Position numbers and translations under genes: made by a program. Below the pieces are notes generated by a model. It saw nothing but the letters and a program-made list of their open reading frames with translations, was not told the origin of the DNA and ran no database searches. Of a stretch of DNA of 64,000 nt, positions 43,160 through 54,059 are shown piece after piece. Position 1 is the first letter of the stretch, and each line of letters begins with the position of its first letter. Origin of the DNA: Symbiodinium natans (Eukaryota; Sar; Dinophyceae; Suessiales; Symbiodiniaceae); NCBI GenBank assembly GCA_905221605.1, contig CAJNDS010002157.1, positions 62,001 to 126,000 of the forward strand, read 5' to 3'.

Positions 43160-45590
43160 GACATCGACCGCTATTGGACTGTTGGAAGTTCTTGAGATGT
43201 GCTGCAAGTGCTTCGCAGAGTCTGTGCGCGCCCGCAGCAGACCCTGAGCCCTACTAGCACCTGGCCGCGTATACCCGTTTTTCCCTACAACCCCTTCTTT
43301 AGGACCTAACTACCTTCCTCAGCATCGTAACGTTACCATACAAGAAGGTACCCCTAAATGGGGTAGGCTTCAGGTAGCCCGAAACCCTAGACCCGAAACC
43401 CCACACCCTAATCCCTAAACCCCGAAACACTAGTTAAACCCTAAACCCTAAACCGGGTAATATGAGCCTAAACCCTAAACCCTAAACCCTAAACCCTAAA
43501 CCCTAAACCCTAAACCCTAACCCTAAACCCTAAACCCTAAACCCTAAACCCTAAACCCTAAACCCTAAACCCTAAACCCTAAACCCTAAACCCTTCTGAC
43601 TAAACCCTAAACCCTAAGCCCTATGAACCTTATGGGTCAAACCGAAGCCGGAGTCTCTCAAGGGCCAGCTTCAGAAGAAGAAAAGCGTGGATCTGACAAC
43701 CCAGAACCCCAACTTGCGGTTTAGGGTTTAGGGTTTAGGGTTTAGGGTTTAGGGTTTAGGGTTTAGGGTTTAGGGTTTAGGGTTTAGGGTTTAGGGTTTA
43801 GGATGATTTCGGACCGAAATCCTAAAACCCCAAGGTTTCGGGGAATCCGGCTTCCTGCAAACCATATGCTAAAGATTCCTAGGCCCCTGTTGCAAGTGGT
43901 CTCCCTCCGGATGAAGGGTTGTAGAGTTTAGGGTCTAGGGTCTAGCGCTTAGGGTCTAGGGTCTAGGGCTCAGGGTTTCGGGCTAGGGTTTAGGGTCCAG
44001 AGTTCAGGGTTTAAGGGCCAGGGGTTGAGGGCTGTGAACTGTCCGGATGTAACAGACGCCCTACATGAGGAGACCGGGTGTAAACTTCGTAAGCAAAACG
44101 CCGCTGAAATATCCCGAAGACCCTTACAAAACCCTAACAAGACCAAAACCCTAAACCCGAAACCCCCAAAATACCATAAAACCCCGCGCGAAAGACCCTA
44201 AAAACCCGAAACCCCAAAAATTCCCTAAAACCTCATGCGTGAAAAGCTCGAACCCCTAAAGAGCCGGGAAACTGCAGCGGCAACTCGCGCAGCTTCTGCT
44301 TCCGAGGCTTTACGCCGACCTTTGCTCAGTGCACATCGAGGGCGTACGCAAGCCCTAATGCACCTCAGGTTTTGGGGGGTTCGGAGCACCTCAGGGGGTT
44401 TAGGGTTTAGGGTTTAGGGTTTAGGGTTTAGGGTTTAGGGTTTAGGGTTTAGGGTTCGGAGTTTAGGGTTTCATTGGGCTTAGGGTTTCTATAGGGTTGT
44501 AGGGGTTGGGGTTTAGGACAGACCAGTGCTGCATGGAGGGTTGCCCAGGCTCCCCTCGATTTGCTCGGGGAAAGGGCGTGTAAGCGACTGCATCATAGCG
44601 GGTACGTGCCTATTTGAGAAAATTTATCCCTAAACCCTAAACCCTAAACCCTAAACCCTAAACCCTAAACCCTAATTAAACCCTAAACCCTAAGCATACA
44701 GGCTCTTGGCATGCAAGCACCTGTTGTGCGGAGTTGTGCGCACTTCGCGGCTTGTGGGTCTGGAGCTTTGCCGGGATAAGGCTGTCACCCCAAACTCCCT
44801 TCGTGGAGGTTCTTGGGTGCTTGTAACCCCAGAAAAAAGTCTACTTATAAACTCCCCAAACTCCCTACTTGGAGGTTCGTGGGCACTTATAACCACAGTA
44901 CTAAGTCTACTTATAAACTACTTAGAGGACTTTGGGGGCTTGTAAGTGCAGTAGTTGTTGGTCGGTCTTGCGGGTTCAGTTTTGGATTTGGCGGAAAACC
45001 CGGGTCTTACTCAGTTGACTACTTGGAGAGAAATATATCCAGTACTACTCCGGGTTTTGAGACGGCGTGTGCTGCCCAATATGTTTTGAAGCCCACACAT
45101 CAGGTCTCCAGTCCCTAAACCCCCTCCCACGCGCCGCCTCAGCCAAGAATCCAAAACCCTAAACCCTAAACCCTGGACCCTGAACCCTGAACCCTAAACC
45201 CTAAACCCTCAACCCTAAACCCAATAAGCCACATAAACCCGAAACTGAAAACACCCTGAGCACTGCGAGCCCCACTGGCTTCCCATGGGTGCAGTATCCA
45301 CGAAAACCTTCTTAAGAAACATATCTTTAACATTCCCTTAAACTGAAAAAATCATGAGAGGGGGCTATAGAAGTGGTGCTTGGAGCTCATTTAGCGAGCC
45401 CCCCCCCCATACAGGTGTCTTGTCTTTCGGGTTTCTTGTGGCTTTCTTAGGGGCGACTGGTTTGTGAACTTTAAGCTTCCAGCTTCTGAAGAGGAGGAAG
45501 GGCCTTATGAAGACCCGAAATGGGAAGAACATGCCGCCTCTGCTGTAGACAGCATTGTTGCGTGAGGCTTCCAGCCTAACCACTACAATG
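43160..45590 (-). CDS. Exon series of an unrecognised minus-strand gene
   Basis: Islands free of heptamers, 5' to 3': 45,425-45,590 (VRLEASRNNAVYSRGGMFF), 44,530-44,605 (TRYDAVAYTPFPEQIEGSLG), 44,245-44,350 (GRRKASEAEAARVAAAVSR), 44,027-44,100 (RRFAYEVYTRSPHVGRLLH), 43,630-43,700 (HAFLLLKLALERLRLRF) and 43,165-43,262 (LLRARTDSAKHLQHISRTS). They could be upstream exons of the PEP mutase-like gene or a separate gene; phase was not tested. No domain recognised. Confidence 0.4.
43467..43802. repeat. Opposed telomere arrays, 18 and 12 units
   Basis: CCCTAAA at 43,467-43,593 and TTTAGGG at 43,719-43,802, bracketing a 125-base island with a candidate exon. Confidence 0.97.
44801..44950. mobile_element. 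Compound ACTTGGAGG element
   Basis: TGGAGGTTCTTGGGTGCTTGTAACC at 44,804 and ACTTGGAGGTTCGTGGGCAC at 44,867 are direct copies of the left end; AGTCTACTTATAAACT follows each. Looks like two partial elements in tandem. Confidence 0.7.
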
Positions 45591-45599
45591 GAAACGCCA

Positions 45600-46980
45600 C
45601 TTTTGGCACTTTGCGCGTACTACGCCGCTCCCTTTTCTTGCGACTTGCTTGTAGCTATGAGGGGGCCCGGGGGGTCGGCCATATTCAACACTAAACCCTA
45701 ACCCCTAAACCCTGAACCCTGAACCCTAAACCCTAAGCCCTGAAGCCTAAACCCTAAACCCTGAACCCTAAACCCTAAACCGCAAACCCCAAACAACAAG
45801 AGATGTGTCAAAGGGCCCAAGCGCGAGGTGAAGAAGAGGGCCAGGATGCCTCAGGCCGAGCACTCCCGCTTTTTTACAAGCAGGCGGCTTAGGGTTTAGG
45901 GTTTAGGGTTTAGGGTTTAGGGTTTAGGGTTTAGGGTTTAGGGTTTAGGGTTTTTTTTTGCCACCCGCCTAGCAGACCCTCAAGGATCACTCCGCAGGGA
46001 ACAGTCTGGTCCGTACATGGTTCACTTGGGCAAAAAGGGCCCCGACACAGCCCCACAACCCCAAACCCCCAATCCCAAACCACAACACCATCTGAAGCCA
46101 CGCCCAGTCAGAGGGCTCGGGTATGCGGGGCTGCCTCCAGGCCTGGTACTTCGCTCCTCCCGCCCTTTCAGGTGGTTCAGGACCGGCACCAAGATTGAAA
46201 CACGGTAATCAGGGCAGGCTACACCCTATTGCGTATCGCGCCCTATGGCAGTGAGACTCATCTCCCAAGGCCTCCCTACACCCAGTGAGCACGCCCCGCC
46301 CTTGAATCAAGTCTCAACACACCTGGGGAACCGCAGTCACAAATACAAGTGCGGCGGGCTTGCTCACGTTCGTGCTCCCCTAGTCGTGCAGTTCAGTGCT
46401 CTGTGGATCTCGAGGGTGATTGCTCAACCGTGAACTGAAATCTGAAACCGCAGGTCAAGCCCCCAAGCCTATGACCACACAAACATTCACCCCTGTTCCC
46501 CAGTCACGTTTGTTTGGTGCCCTCCACACCTGGGACTGTACATCAAGCTGACAAAATTGGGATCGGCCCCTCTTAGTGCTCTAGCTCGCCTAACCACAAC
46601 AGGGTACAACACCAACACACCCGAACAGCCGTCCAGAACAGATGACACGACCTTCACGGGCCTTTCCTCTCATGTCATATGCAGTACACAACGACTACAG
46701 AGGCGTGGCGGTCGGCAGGAAAGCTACGTGACCTCCAAAACCACACAACTGGCTAATAACCCAGGTAACAACACCCCCACGTCCAGCTTTCCTGTCCCGC
46801 TGTGCTGAAAGGTGTCATGACCTAGCCCATTGTGTCGTGGGTCGAGAGAAGTCTGGATCATTCCTCCACCTAGTATAAACCAAGTAGGGTTGGCACCAAC
46901 CTACCCAAACAGCCATCCAGAACAGTTGACACAAACGTCATGGGCTTCTCTCTTTGCTGTCGTGCGCAGCGTGCAACGAA
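45600..46980. other. Interval poor in heptamers, no supported gene
   Basis: 45,690-45,790 is CCCTAAA; 45,800-45,885 has a minus-strand stretch (ACKKAGVLGLRHPGPLLHL); 45,889-45,950 is TTTAGGG followed by T9. 46,000-46,980 is unique apart from an imperfect direct repeat: GAACAGCCGTCCAGAACAG at 46,622 and AAACAGCCATCCAGAACAG at 46,908, each followed by TGACAC and a similar 60 bases. Confidence 0.5.
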
Positions 46981-46982
46981 TG

Positions 46983-47092
46983 GGTTTAGGGTTTAGGGTT
47001 TAGGGTTTAGGGTTTAGGGTTTAGGGTTTAGGGTTTAGGGTTTAGGGTTTAGGGTTTAGGGTTTAGGGTTTAGGGTTTAGGGTTTAGGGCTT
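46983..47092. repeat. TTTAGGG array, about 15 units
   Basis: Perfect, then decaying into TTTAGGC/TTAGCG variants up to 47,135. Confidence 0.97.
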
Positions 47093-47139
47093 AGCGCTTA
47101 GGGTTTAAGATTTAGGGTTTAGGGTCTAGGATTTAGGGC

Positions 47140-47319
47140 TGGCTCTGACTCTCTGACGTACCCTGAACCCGGATAGCGGGCATCACCGCTATTACAAGCC
47201 TCCCTAATCCCTTTTTGAGCACGGACTTCGGGGCATGCCGGCAGCTCAGGGGACATGTGTTGACGCTGTGCATCACAGATCCACTTCCGAGCACAAACAA
47301 GAAGACTAACGACACGCAC
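47140..47319 (-). CDS. Hypothetical exon
   Basis: Minus strand reads CARKWICDAQRQHMSPELPA and QKGIREACNSGDARYPGSG. No family recognised; flanked by telomeric arrays on both sides. Confidence 0.4.
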
Positions 47320-47429
47320 TAAACCCTAAACCCTAACACACGCCACCAAATTGCATGAGCTGTGGTCGAAATAAGCCGAATCCATTTGTGAGCCTGGAGA
47401 CACCCTAGACCCTGTACTCTGTTGGGTCG

Positions 47430-47960
47430 CAAGCTTGGAGTCCACATACTTCAGGGTGCCCAGAATGGTCATCTACGCCTACACAACTCAGCCAGAAAGA
47501 AGGCTGAAGATGCTCTTCAATTCAACCTGGACAGGCGGAACATCCCAAATTGGCAGGGTTTGGGGTTTCGGATTTGTGAGTCCAGCCACCTAGGGCATCT
47601 CGCTTGAGACCGAGGCACCGAGTCCCAGGGCAGCGACATGGAGGGCTTGGTGGCTCGTGCCAGGAGCCATGGCTTTGCAAGGCTGAGGGCACAAAAAATA
47701 GGGTTTGCTTTAGACTTCGAGGGCTCATAGGGTTTAGGGTGGCTCGGGAACTTTCGAGACAATGCAAGTGGCGTCATGGGGACTTCATGCTGCAGCACGC
47801 TGTTGCACGAGGGCGGGGGTTTGAGGTTTTTGGGGGTTACTCCGGGGCGTCATTGCGTCACTGGAGCTTAGGGCCTGCCTTGGGACACATGTTCTCCTTG
47901 GGTGTAAGCACATTGAGTTCATCTGCGCGGCGGAATCGACAAAACTTCTTCAAAGACATG
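47430..47960 (+). CDS. Candidate plus-strand exons
   Basis: 47,430-47,555 reads GRKLGVHILQGAQNGHLRLH then RKKAEDALQFNLDRRNIPNW on the plus strand, clearly more protein-like than the minus strand, which has stops. 47,850-47,980 is open on plus in two frames (SLELRACLGTHVLLGCKHIE is one). A change of coding strand is implied here. Confidence 0.4.
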
Positions 47961-48059
47961 CCTGGGAAGGGGTGGATCTTTTAGGGTTTGGAGCTTAGGA
48001 TATGGGAGCGGGGCTGTGATGAAACGGGGAGCTTTCCGTTTGGCGTGGCAAACAACCCT

Positions 48060-48800
48060 ACAGAGGCCCCCCTTAAAACGAAAAAAGCCGAAGCCCTAAC
48101 CCCAAACCCTGCATTCACAAACCCAGACCCCAAGCCCCCAAAACAAACACGAACGAAACCCGAACCGAATCCCTAAAAGCAAACCCCAAGCCCTAAGCCC
48201 CCAGCCGCTAAGCCCTAAACCCGAATACCCTAAGAAAGATCTCAACCCTGAACCCCAAACCCTAAAACCCTAAAAAAAGCCAAAACCCAATAAAAAACCC
48301 CAAGCCCCCAAAAGCCCTAAAACCCTAAACCCCAAACCCTAACACCCCAAAAGCCCTAAAGCCCGAAACCCTAAACACTACAAGCCCTAAAACCCGAAAC
48401 CCAAAAGCCCAAACCGCAAAACCCCAAAAAGCCCTAACCCTAAACCCTAACCCCTAAACGCCAGAAAACCCTAAACCCTAAAACCCTAAACCCTAAAGCC
48501 CCGAAAGCCCTAAAGCCCTCAACCAGAGGCTGAAGTTGGCGGCCTTCACGTCACCCAGACCCAGACCGAGCACCGTCACCTCGGCATCTTTGAACCCCTA
48601 AATCCTAAATCCTAAACCCTAAATCCTAAACCCTAAACCCTAAACCCTTCCCGGCCTGAGGTTCAAAAGGCGAAGGGTTCTAGGGTTTGGGGTTTAGGGT
48701 TTGGGGCTAGGCCCTCGAAGCCCTAAGATCACGTTCCGCAGCTACATCGGAGTTAGGATTTCGGGTAACCCAATCGGGATGAGAATTGATTCAAGGGACT
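48060..48800. repeat. Highly degenerate CCCTAAA region
   Basis: Mixed CCCTAAA, CCCCAAA, CCCGAAA and CCCAAAA words from 48,080 to 48,510. One minus-strand island at 48,530-48,595 (DAEVTVLGLGLGDVKAANF) may be an exon. Confidence 0.7.
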
Positions 48801-49061
48801 TGTTCCCTTGGGCCCTTGGGTTTGGGGACCCTTCTTAAAGATCCTTTATAAGGGAATAATTAGGGCGATAAAAGGAGTGTATTACGGGAGCATCTTAGGG
48901 GCAAACACTTTAAGGGTGCGAGTCTTAATCCCATGCTTGATCCAAGCCGTCCCATGTGGGATTGCACTTGGAAATCTGTCGGGCAGTTGCACTGTGGAGG
49001 GCTTCTTTGCGGTCCTTAGGGTTGGGATGCGTAAGGAAGGCCTTAATTAGGCCATTAGATA

Positions 49062-49888
49062 TTAGGCCTGTGCTGTGGGTGCCAGCCACGAGAGCGCTTT
49101 GATCATCAGGCGAGGCGAAGTTTGGCAGACTTCTCTGTCTTGTTCTTTCGATTCTCTTGCGGCGGCGAGGAAGTCAGCCAGCTGGGCTAGAGTTAGAAGA
49201 GGCCACGGTGTTGTTTTGAGCCACTATGAATTCCATAAAGCGAGCGCGATGGGCTTCAGGCGCAAGCGAGTCTTGTGTCTCTTGCCAGAGAGTGCTCGTT
49301 GCGCCCAGGCTGAGCAGGAGTTGCAGCCATCGCTGGTTGCAGTATACTTTGCGCGATCCCTCTAGGTCGGCCATTGTCTTGAGGCCCCGGTACTTGCTCG
49401 GTGGGCGCATCAAGCTAATGAAATCAGCAGTCCTCAGCCCCCTGTTCTGCAACCGTAAACCCCTCCCTGAGCACTTTGGCCCTAAAACCCAAAACCTCAG
49501 CGCTCCAAAACCCTCAACCTAATTCCTGTTGTTTGCTTCCGGGCTGTTAAACCCTAAACCCAAAAAACCCGAAAACCCTTAACCCTTTTGCAACAGGCTT
49601 CTGAGGTCCACGCCCGGAGTGTGCTTTGGACAGCACTGGCTAAACCGAGAGAGCATGCAGTTTTGCAGCCCAACTAGAAGATATCTCATTGAACATGATC
49701 ACATATTGAAACATCTTGAAAGCACTAGCATGTAACGACATCAACGAAGATGCATAGGCATCCAGAATCCAACTCTCAGCATGTACATCAAGCATGACAC
49801 CTGCAAACTCCAGCTGTATCCAATCAAGCCAAGCCCGAATGACCTCGTGAGGCTCACCTCCTCTGGAAAAGGTCTGCATGCCATGCAC
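49062..49888 (-). CDS. Hypothetical gene, three exon islands, possible frameshift
   Basis: 49,655-49,888 (start MHGMQTFSRGGEPHEVIRAW, later MFQYVIMFNEISSSWAAKL), 49,590-49,635 (PKHTPGVDLRSLLQK) and 49,062-49,410 (KYRGLKTMADLEGSRKVYCN through ALSWLAPTAQA, TAA at 49,062-49,064). The last island changes frame near 49,195-49,210: MEFIVAQNNTVASSN is in one frame and LAQLADFLAAARESKEQ in another. Either a very short intron, an assembly error or a disabled copy. Helix-rich; no family recognised. Confidence 0.5.
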
Positions 49889-49889
49889 T

Positions 49890-50790
49890 CCCTAAAACCT
49901 TAAACCCTAAAACCCTAAAGCAGCATTTCAGCTGAACTGGTGCTAAACCCCATAACCCTAAAACCCTAAAACCCGAAAAACCTAAAACCCTAGAACCCTA
50001 AATCCCTGAACCTCAAAACCCTGTAAATCCTGAACCCCTATACCCTAACCCCAAACCCTGAACCCTAAACCCCAAAGCCATAACTCTGAAACCCTGATCT
50101 CTTTTTGGGCCTAAAACCCCCAAAACCCTGAATCCCTAGACCCCTAAACCCCAAAACCCTAAAACCCAAGAACCCACCCCCCTAAACCCTAAACCCTAAA
50201 CCCCAAAACCCTGAACCCAAAACCCTAAAGCCCTGAACCCTAAGCCCCTAAACCCCATTTTGAGCACGGACCCCTAAACCCTAAACCCTAAACTCAGGGC
50301 CCCTCTACGTTGGGGGGCGGCGCTTAAGCCCTTTGACCTCGAGCCCACGATGGGCCCGGTACCGGAAAACGTTCTTCTCGGGACCAGTACTGGTCCCACA
50401 AATAAAATTAATAAAGTAATTTCTGGGTGCCTGGGTGCCTGGCCCCCCCTGGCCCCCCCAGGCCTTCACCCACAGCCGGCTGGTCCCTGACTGGGTGCCT
50501 GGCCAACCCTCCCTGAAACTGCCTAAGTTTTTAGAAGTGGGCTGTTGTCTGAGTTTAGGCCTAAACCCTAAAAGGAATAGGTTTGGGTGGCTTTGCCGCC
50601 TTGGACGGCGTAGGGTGGGAGAAAAGTGTTAGATGGCCCTCCACACTCAGGCCAATGCTGCTTTTCGCACCTCACGAAGCTTTCGAGCTTGTTCCGAAAC
50701 CTAACCTTCACAGCATCTACGCCCTATCACAGCAAACCCTCAACCCGAAACCCTAAACCCCTAAACCCCTAAACCCCGAAACCCCAAACC
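49890..50790. other. Degenerate CCCTAAA plus unique sequence
   Basis: 49,890-50,290 is variant heptamer repeat. 50,425-50,470 is a GGGTGCCTGG / GGCCCCCC minisatellite. 50,655-50,720 is open on plus (LLFAPHEAFELVPKPNLHS), low conviction. 50,735-50,800 is CCCTAAA. Confidence 0.6.
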
Positions 50791-50799
50791 CTAAACCCC

Positions 50800-51830
50800 T
50801 CAGCAAAGGCCGAGGGACTCCCAAAGCTTCGAGCACGCGCATCGCCTTGCCTGCATCCTGGGCCAGGCTGGGGTCGCCGGGAATCTCAGGAAGGGGAGCC
50901 GAACGTTTAGGATTTAGGGTTTAGGGTTTCGGCACGGTTTAGGGTTTAGGGTTTAGGGTTTAGGGTTTAGGGTTTAGGGTTTAGGGTTTAGGGTTTAGGG
51001 TTTAGGGTTTAGGGTTTAGGGTTTAGGGTTTGGGGTTTGGGGTTTGGGGTTTTGGGTTTAGGGTTTGGGGTTTAGGGTTTCGGGTTTTGCACAGTGAAAG
51101 CTCTCACTTCTAAACCCGAAGCTACCTCTATCTGGCAGATCTGAGACCAAGCATCCAAACGGAGGCTTCCAAGGTTTGGTTTAGGGTTTTGCGTGTAGGG
51201 TTTGGGATGTCCCCCCTTATAGCAGTCCTTAAATGGGGAGTATAATCGGAGGTACCATAATCCCTATAAAAGGACTATGAGTATAAGGGGGAACATCCCA
51301 ATGTAGGTTGCAGGTGTACGGCTTACTGTGATTGCAACCTTCTTACAGCTGAAACCATGCTTGAGAAGCCGTGCAGCTTGTTGCCTGTACTTCCTGGCTG
51401 CGAACTTTCAGGTGCAGGCAAGGTGACCCCTTAGCTTCGAAGGTCAAAGGTCACCTGTCTGTCCGTAGCTCAAGGTGTTGCACGCGCATAGCCACATTTT
51501 GCAACATTTGCCTCAGACATGAGAAGTCCATCTTCTCATAGAGCCCCCCGCCCCCCCCCCCCCCCCCCCCCCACACAAAAAAAACAAAAAAACTAAAATG
51601 ATAATAATAAAATAATAATAATAATAATAATAATAAATAATGATAATAACAACAAAAAAAACGCATGGCCTTCCCGCTACCAGCGTGGCTTGCGGCGATG
51701 TGGAACACGATCGGGTGTTGCTCAGAAGCCTGAGGCGTGCGGACTTCCACCCGCTGCCCCCCTGGAGGAACCCCAGGAGCACATGGGCGGCGGTACAAAG
51801 TCGGACATGGGGTTGCCTATTATGTATCAT
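50800..51830 (-). CDS. Exon series of an unrecognised gene
   Basis: Minus-strand islands: 51,660-51,800 (SEQHPIVFHIAASHAGSGKA), 51,462-51,545 (YEKMDFSCLRQMLQNVAMRV), 51,335-51,425 (PAPESSQPGSTGNKLHGFS), 51,130-51,180 (EASVWMLGLRSA) and 50,805-50,907 (PEIPGDPSLAQDAGKAMRVL). The intron between the first two is (TAA)n plus poly-T and poly-G in sense, ending GGGGGGCTC. A GGGATGTTCC-family element lies in the intron at 51,203-51,300. Function unknown. Confidence 0.5.
50937..51085. repeat. TTTAGGG array grading into TTTGGGG
   Basis: About 13 TTTAGGG units then mixed TTTGGGG and TTTAGGG. Confidence 0.95.
51203..51300. mobile_element. GGGATGTTCC inverted-repeat element
   Basis: Left TGGGATGTCCCCCCTTAT, right ATAAGGGGGAACATCCCA; inner GCAGTCCTTAAATG pairs with AAAAGGACT. 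Flanked by TGTAGGGTT on the left and TGTAGGTT on the right, a probable imperfect target duplication. Confidence 0.88.
51546..51660. repeat. Poly-C, poly-A, (TAA)n compound tract
   Basis: About 25 C with one G, CACACAAAAAAAAC, then AATAATAATAATAA to 51,650. Confidence 0.95.
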
Positions 51831-51839
51831 CCATTATTC

Positions 51840-52350
51840 TGAATTATGAGGTCTGATGTAATGATATGTAGAAACATATGATATCATATGTGTGTAGGGA
51901 ATACTCTGGGCTGCAGTAGGGATGCAGGAGTGTCAGGGGCATTGGGTACAGATTCTGCCGGGTGGTTGGGCGCAAACGTGGTACCTAGCGGCATGTACAA
52001 CAGGAGTGGCCGGTTCACTAGCTAAGGTCCCTCAATACCCTTGCATACCCTTGCACGGTATTTAGAGTATGCAAGAAAGGGACCAAGTTTAGAGAACTGC
52101 CCAAGTGCTCGTGCGCACAATGCTTTTGCGAAGAAGGCTGCAAGGCATTTTGCCAAGGGAACAGTTGCAAGGGTCATCATCATCCTGAATTCGGGGGCGG
52201 GGGAGGGCCGAGGGTGGGGGGGGGTGTAGAGTTACAAGTGCGAACCTTGGTGAGGCTGGCAGTTCTACAAGGAAACCTGCGCGGAAGACACCACCGGCAA
52301 GGTGACGTTCATGCGACCAACACTCTGACTCCCCAACGCTGGCACCTAAT
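51840..52350 (+). other. Unique segment with weak plus-strand coding signal
   Basis: 52,085-52,195 (NCPSARAHNAFAKKAARHF) and 52,250-52,325 (WQFYKETCAEDTTGKVTFMR) are open on plus; the minus strand is also open over the first. CCCTTGCATACCCTTGCA is a short direct repeat at 52,036. No firm call. Confidence 0.3.
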
Positions 52351-52351
52351 T

Positions 52352-52453
52352 CTTAGCTGTCCAGTACCTAGGGGTTTTAAAGGTTAACCTTTGGGATTAT
52401 AAGGGGAATATATTAACCCAAAAAGGTTAAAGGTTACCTACTCTACTACTAAG
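52352..52453. mobile_element. 102-bp CTTAG...CTAAG element, target AATT
   Basis: Starts CTTAGCTGTCCAGTACC and ends CCTACTCTACTACTAAG; inner AAAGGTTAACCTTTGGGATT and AACCCAAAAAGGTTAAAGG are inverted. Flanked on both sides by AATT (52,348-52,351 and 52,454-52,457). Confidence 0.93.
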
Positions 52454-52978
52454 AATTCCGCACCAATTGACGAGCCTCGGACCATAAACCCCACGGATCC
52501 CTACACCCTTCATGCGACTAAAACCCTAAACCCTAAACCCTAAACTATAAACCCTAAACCCTAGACCCTAGACCCTAAACCCGAACCCCTAAACCCTAAA
52601 CCCTAAACACTAAACCCTAAACCCTGAACCCTAAACGCGCGTGAGAGGAGCCTCTGAGAGGCCTTTCTTCCCCAGCTTGAGAAGCCTGCGTAGGGTACGG
52701 GAATCATGGGGGGCTCCGAACATAGGGAGTACCCAAGATTTTTTGTGGTTCCTAGACCATACGGATTCTAGTGTTTGCAAGGAGGGACATACTCTCACGG
52801 CTTAAGGGCCTAGCGTGCATGGTTCACGACTTAAGGGCTGAAAAGTTTAGGGATAAAGAGTTCAGTGCCCAGGGCCCAGAAGGAAGCAAATGGAGCGGAG
52901 CTCAAAATACTTTCGGTGGAGGGAGCAGCTCTCCGAATGTTTGAACCCGAGATCACTTCGGGAATTCGGATACCTTGA
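52454..52978. other. Mixed interval
   Basis: 52,520-52,640 is CCCTAAA. 52,650-52,700 reads RRLLKLGKKGLSEAPL on minus. 52,860-52,975 reads KEANGAELKILSVEGAALRM on plus, up to the next CTTAG element. Neither is firm. Confidence 0.4.
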
Positions 52979-53080
52979 CTTAGCTGTCCAGTACCTAGGG
53001 GTTTTAAAGGTTAACCTTTGGGATTATAAGGGGAATGTATTAACCCAAAAAGGTTAAAGGTTTCCTACTCTACTACTAAG
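52979..53080. mobile_element. 102-bp CTTAG...CTAAG element, target TTGA
   Basis: Differs from the copy at 52,352 by two or three bases. Flanked by TTGA at 52,975-52,978 and 53,081-53,084. Confidence 0.95.
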
Positions 53081-53084
53081 TTGA

Positions 53085-53460
53085 AAGGGTTGTAGGAAGG
53101 GATGTAAGGCGGTAAGGTGCACAACAGCCAAGTTTCCTGCCAAGAACCTGCCAGCCTGTTCAGCTGTGAAGCAGCGGTGCTAATTACTTGTCTCTCGACA
53201 CTCACCAATATTGATAAGCAACCCTATATGCACTCGCCAACAACCGTAATATGGGAGTTTGCGATATTAGCTACCTTCTTGGGGTCCTTCCTCTTCGGGG
53301 ATCTTAATACTATGGGGTATATATTTGGGGTCCCCAATTTTCATAAAACCCCATATGGTCAGTTCTCAAAATCATGGTCCCTCATTGAGGTACCCTAAAT
53401 AAGAGGGGTCGCCTTATAACAAGGACCCAAAAGGGACCCTAGACCCCAAACCCCAAACCC
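53085..53460. other. Unique and repeat-like sequence, no gene called
   Basis: 53,117-53,398 is one open plus-strand frame, but its second half (53,260-53,440) is a GGGGTCC / ATGGGG phrase repeat like 27,500-27,620. I do not treat it as a gene. Confidence 0.4.
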
Positions 53461-53499
53461 TGAACCCTGAACCCTGAACCCTAAACCCTAAACCCTAAA

Positions 53500-54050
53500 C
53501 CCTAAACCCTATCGAGAAGTGATCATATGAACCCTGTTTCGTGCGAAGTTAAAGTGGAGCCAGGAAGCTCTTTCGCCGAGCGCAGCGCTTTTGCAACTTC
53601 GACCTCCCAAAGGCTGTCATTCTAGGGTTGTTTAGGGTTTTGGGTTTAGGGTTTGGGGTTTAGGGTTTAGGGTTTGGGGTTTAGGGTTAGGGCTTTTCAG
53701 GCCATTTTGCATTTGGGTCTGGCCGGAAGAGCTGACACACTGCGGCACCCCAAACTGACACAAACCCGAGTGCGACTTGAAGAACCAGGTTGTAGGGTTT
53801 AGGGTTTCGGGTTTTAGGGTTTAGGGCTTAGGGACACACATTTGCACCGTACACGGGGCTTTCACGGCGCATGCTTCGCACGTTGTGCTGGCACCCGAGA
53901 AGTCATCTTCCTCTCACGATCTTGTTCTCTGAGCTGGTCTGAAGAGCTGAATCGAACAGGATCCACGGCATGATCCATGCCAACACCGATGCCCATCAAG
54001 GTGGGCTGATGCTGCAGCACCGCGGCACGGCTGCTTCGCGTTGACGTTGC
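53500..54050 (-). CDS. Exon series of an unrecognised gene
   Basis: 53,845-54,050 (PTLMGIGVGMDHAVDPVRFS and REQDREREEDDFSGASTTCE), 53,705-53,795 (LVLQVALGFVSVWGAAVCQL) and 53,540-53,620 (SLWEVEVAKALRSAKELPGS). Telomere arrays lie between. The first island has an acidic and arginine-rich stretch, the second a hydrophobic one. Unknown function. Confidence 0.5.
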
Positions 54051-54059
54051 ATCTCAATG

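Noticed and set aside
48808-49050. 80-codon plus-strand frame
   Set aside because: Overlaps element-like sequence and the minus-strand 3' exon region; no second support.
51451-51830. Long minus-strand frames through the poly-G and TTA repeats
   Set aside because: The middle is poly-F/poly-G/poly-Y from homopolymers and (TAA)n; only the two ends are exon-like.
53117-53398. 93-codon plus-strand frame
   Set aside because: Half of it is a phrase repeat shared with 27,500-27,620.
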